From the NCBI RefSeq assembly GCF_026130175.1, contig NZ_JAIGNI010000015.1, positions 1 to 64,000 of the forward strand: 64,000 nt of DNA, given 5' to 3'. Position numbers and translations under genes: made by a program. Positions 63,858-64,000 of this stretch are shown in pieces. The notes beneath the pieces were generated by a model, which saw only the letters and a program-made list of their open reading frames with translations, ran no database searches and was not told the origin of the DNA. Position 1 is the first letter of the stretch, and each line of letters starts with the position of its first letter. The stretch is from Lyngbya sp. CCAP 1446/10. Its GTDB lineage: Bacteria; Cyanobacteriota; Cyanobacteriia; Cyanobacteriales; Microcoleaceae.

Positions 63858-64000
63858 GGGACAAGCACGATGTTGAAGCAATTACGGCTTCAGTTATCGC
63901 CGCTAGCAGAAAAATCAATATTAGCAAGGGTTTTAGCAATTAATCACGCCGCGGGCGATCGGCTAGCATTTGTGTTGATTTGGTAAACTTTTTTAATTTT

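Overview
The window is cyanobacterial chromosome. It carries photosystem II genes (psbD, psbC, psbH, psbN), photosystem I assembly factor ycf4, cytochrome b6f petL, a phycobilin lyase (cpcT type), sulfolipid genes sqdB/sqdX, a GUN4-domain protein and a PCP-reductase-domain protein. GCGATCGC (HIP1-like) octamers are frequent, and there are many tandem heptanucleotide repeats (STRR) and dispersed palindromes. Together these point to a filamentous Oscillatoriales-type organism (Microcoleus/Oscillatoria/Phormidium-like); the genus is inference.

Layout. 1-6 kb: a broken DUF4276-like gene at the edge, a lumenal DUF6816-like protein, a ChuX/HutX-like protein, phoH, and rpsP followed by an overlapping KH-domain gene, then a PBP4-type DD-carboxypeptidase. 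6-11.5 kb: a fatty-acid/phospholipid cluster plsX-fabH-fabD-plsC, interrupted by repeats, a decayed PstS-like gene and a 103-bp MITE with perfect ends. 11.5-19 kb: GAF protein, YdcF protein, tRNA-Arg(CCU) split by a group I intron, GUN4 protein, a response-regulator/histidine-kinase hybrid and a two-GAF adenylate cyclase. 19-25 kb: sqdX, a small membrane protein, sqdB, a CpcT lyase and an orphan tnpB.

25-36 kb: a histidine kinase, petL (33 aa), aroB, a TPR protein, a band-7 protein, folP-tpiA, a PCP-reductase-domain peptide and a 1275-aa kinase whose N-terminus looks like a knotless (Cph2-type) phytochrome. 36-42.5 kb: psbC and psbD (not overlapping), ycf4 divergent from them, a cyclophilin lipoprotein and a ketosynthase with heptamer repeats inside its reading frame. 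42.5-54 kb: CNMP-kinase, mutL (also carrying an in-frame repeat insertion), SirB1 protein, DUF1400 protein, SRPBCC protein, mechanosensitive-channel-like protein, a GTPase, a CPBP protease, and a DUF433/DUF5615 pair whose toxin-like partner has an in-frame stop. 54-64 kb: a HEPN-like pair, a truncated FGE-domain protein beside a Ser/Thr kinase, DUF3146-pth-tatA-psbH with divergent psbN, aroC, a metallo-beta-lactamase-fold hydrolase and a Wzz-like membrane protein.

Most genes are housekeeping or photosynthetic. The unusual material is structural: a fossil copy of the psbD 3' end in the psbC leader, the split tRNA, the MITE with 10-bp target duplication, repeat families invading coding sequence, the multi-sensor phytochrome-like kinase, and an FGE-domain C-terminus that resembles the variable region of a diversity-generating retroelement target. 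No complete novel defence system or CRISPR array was seen.
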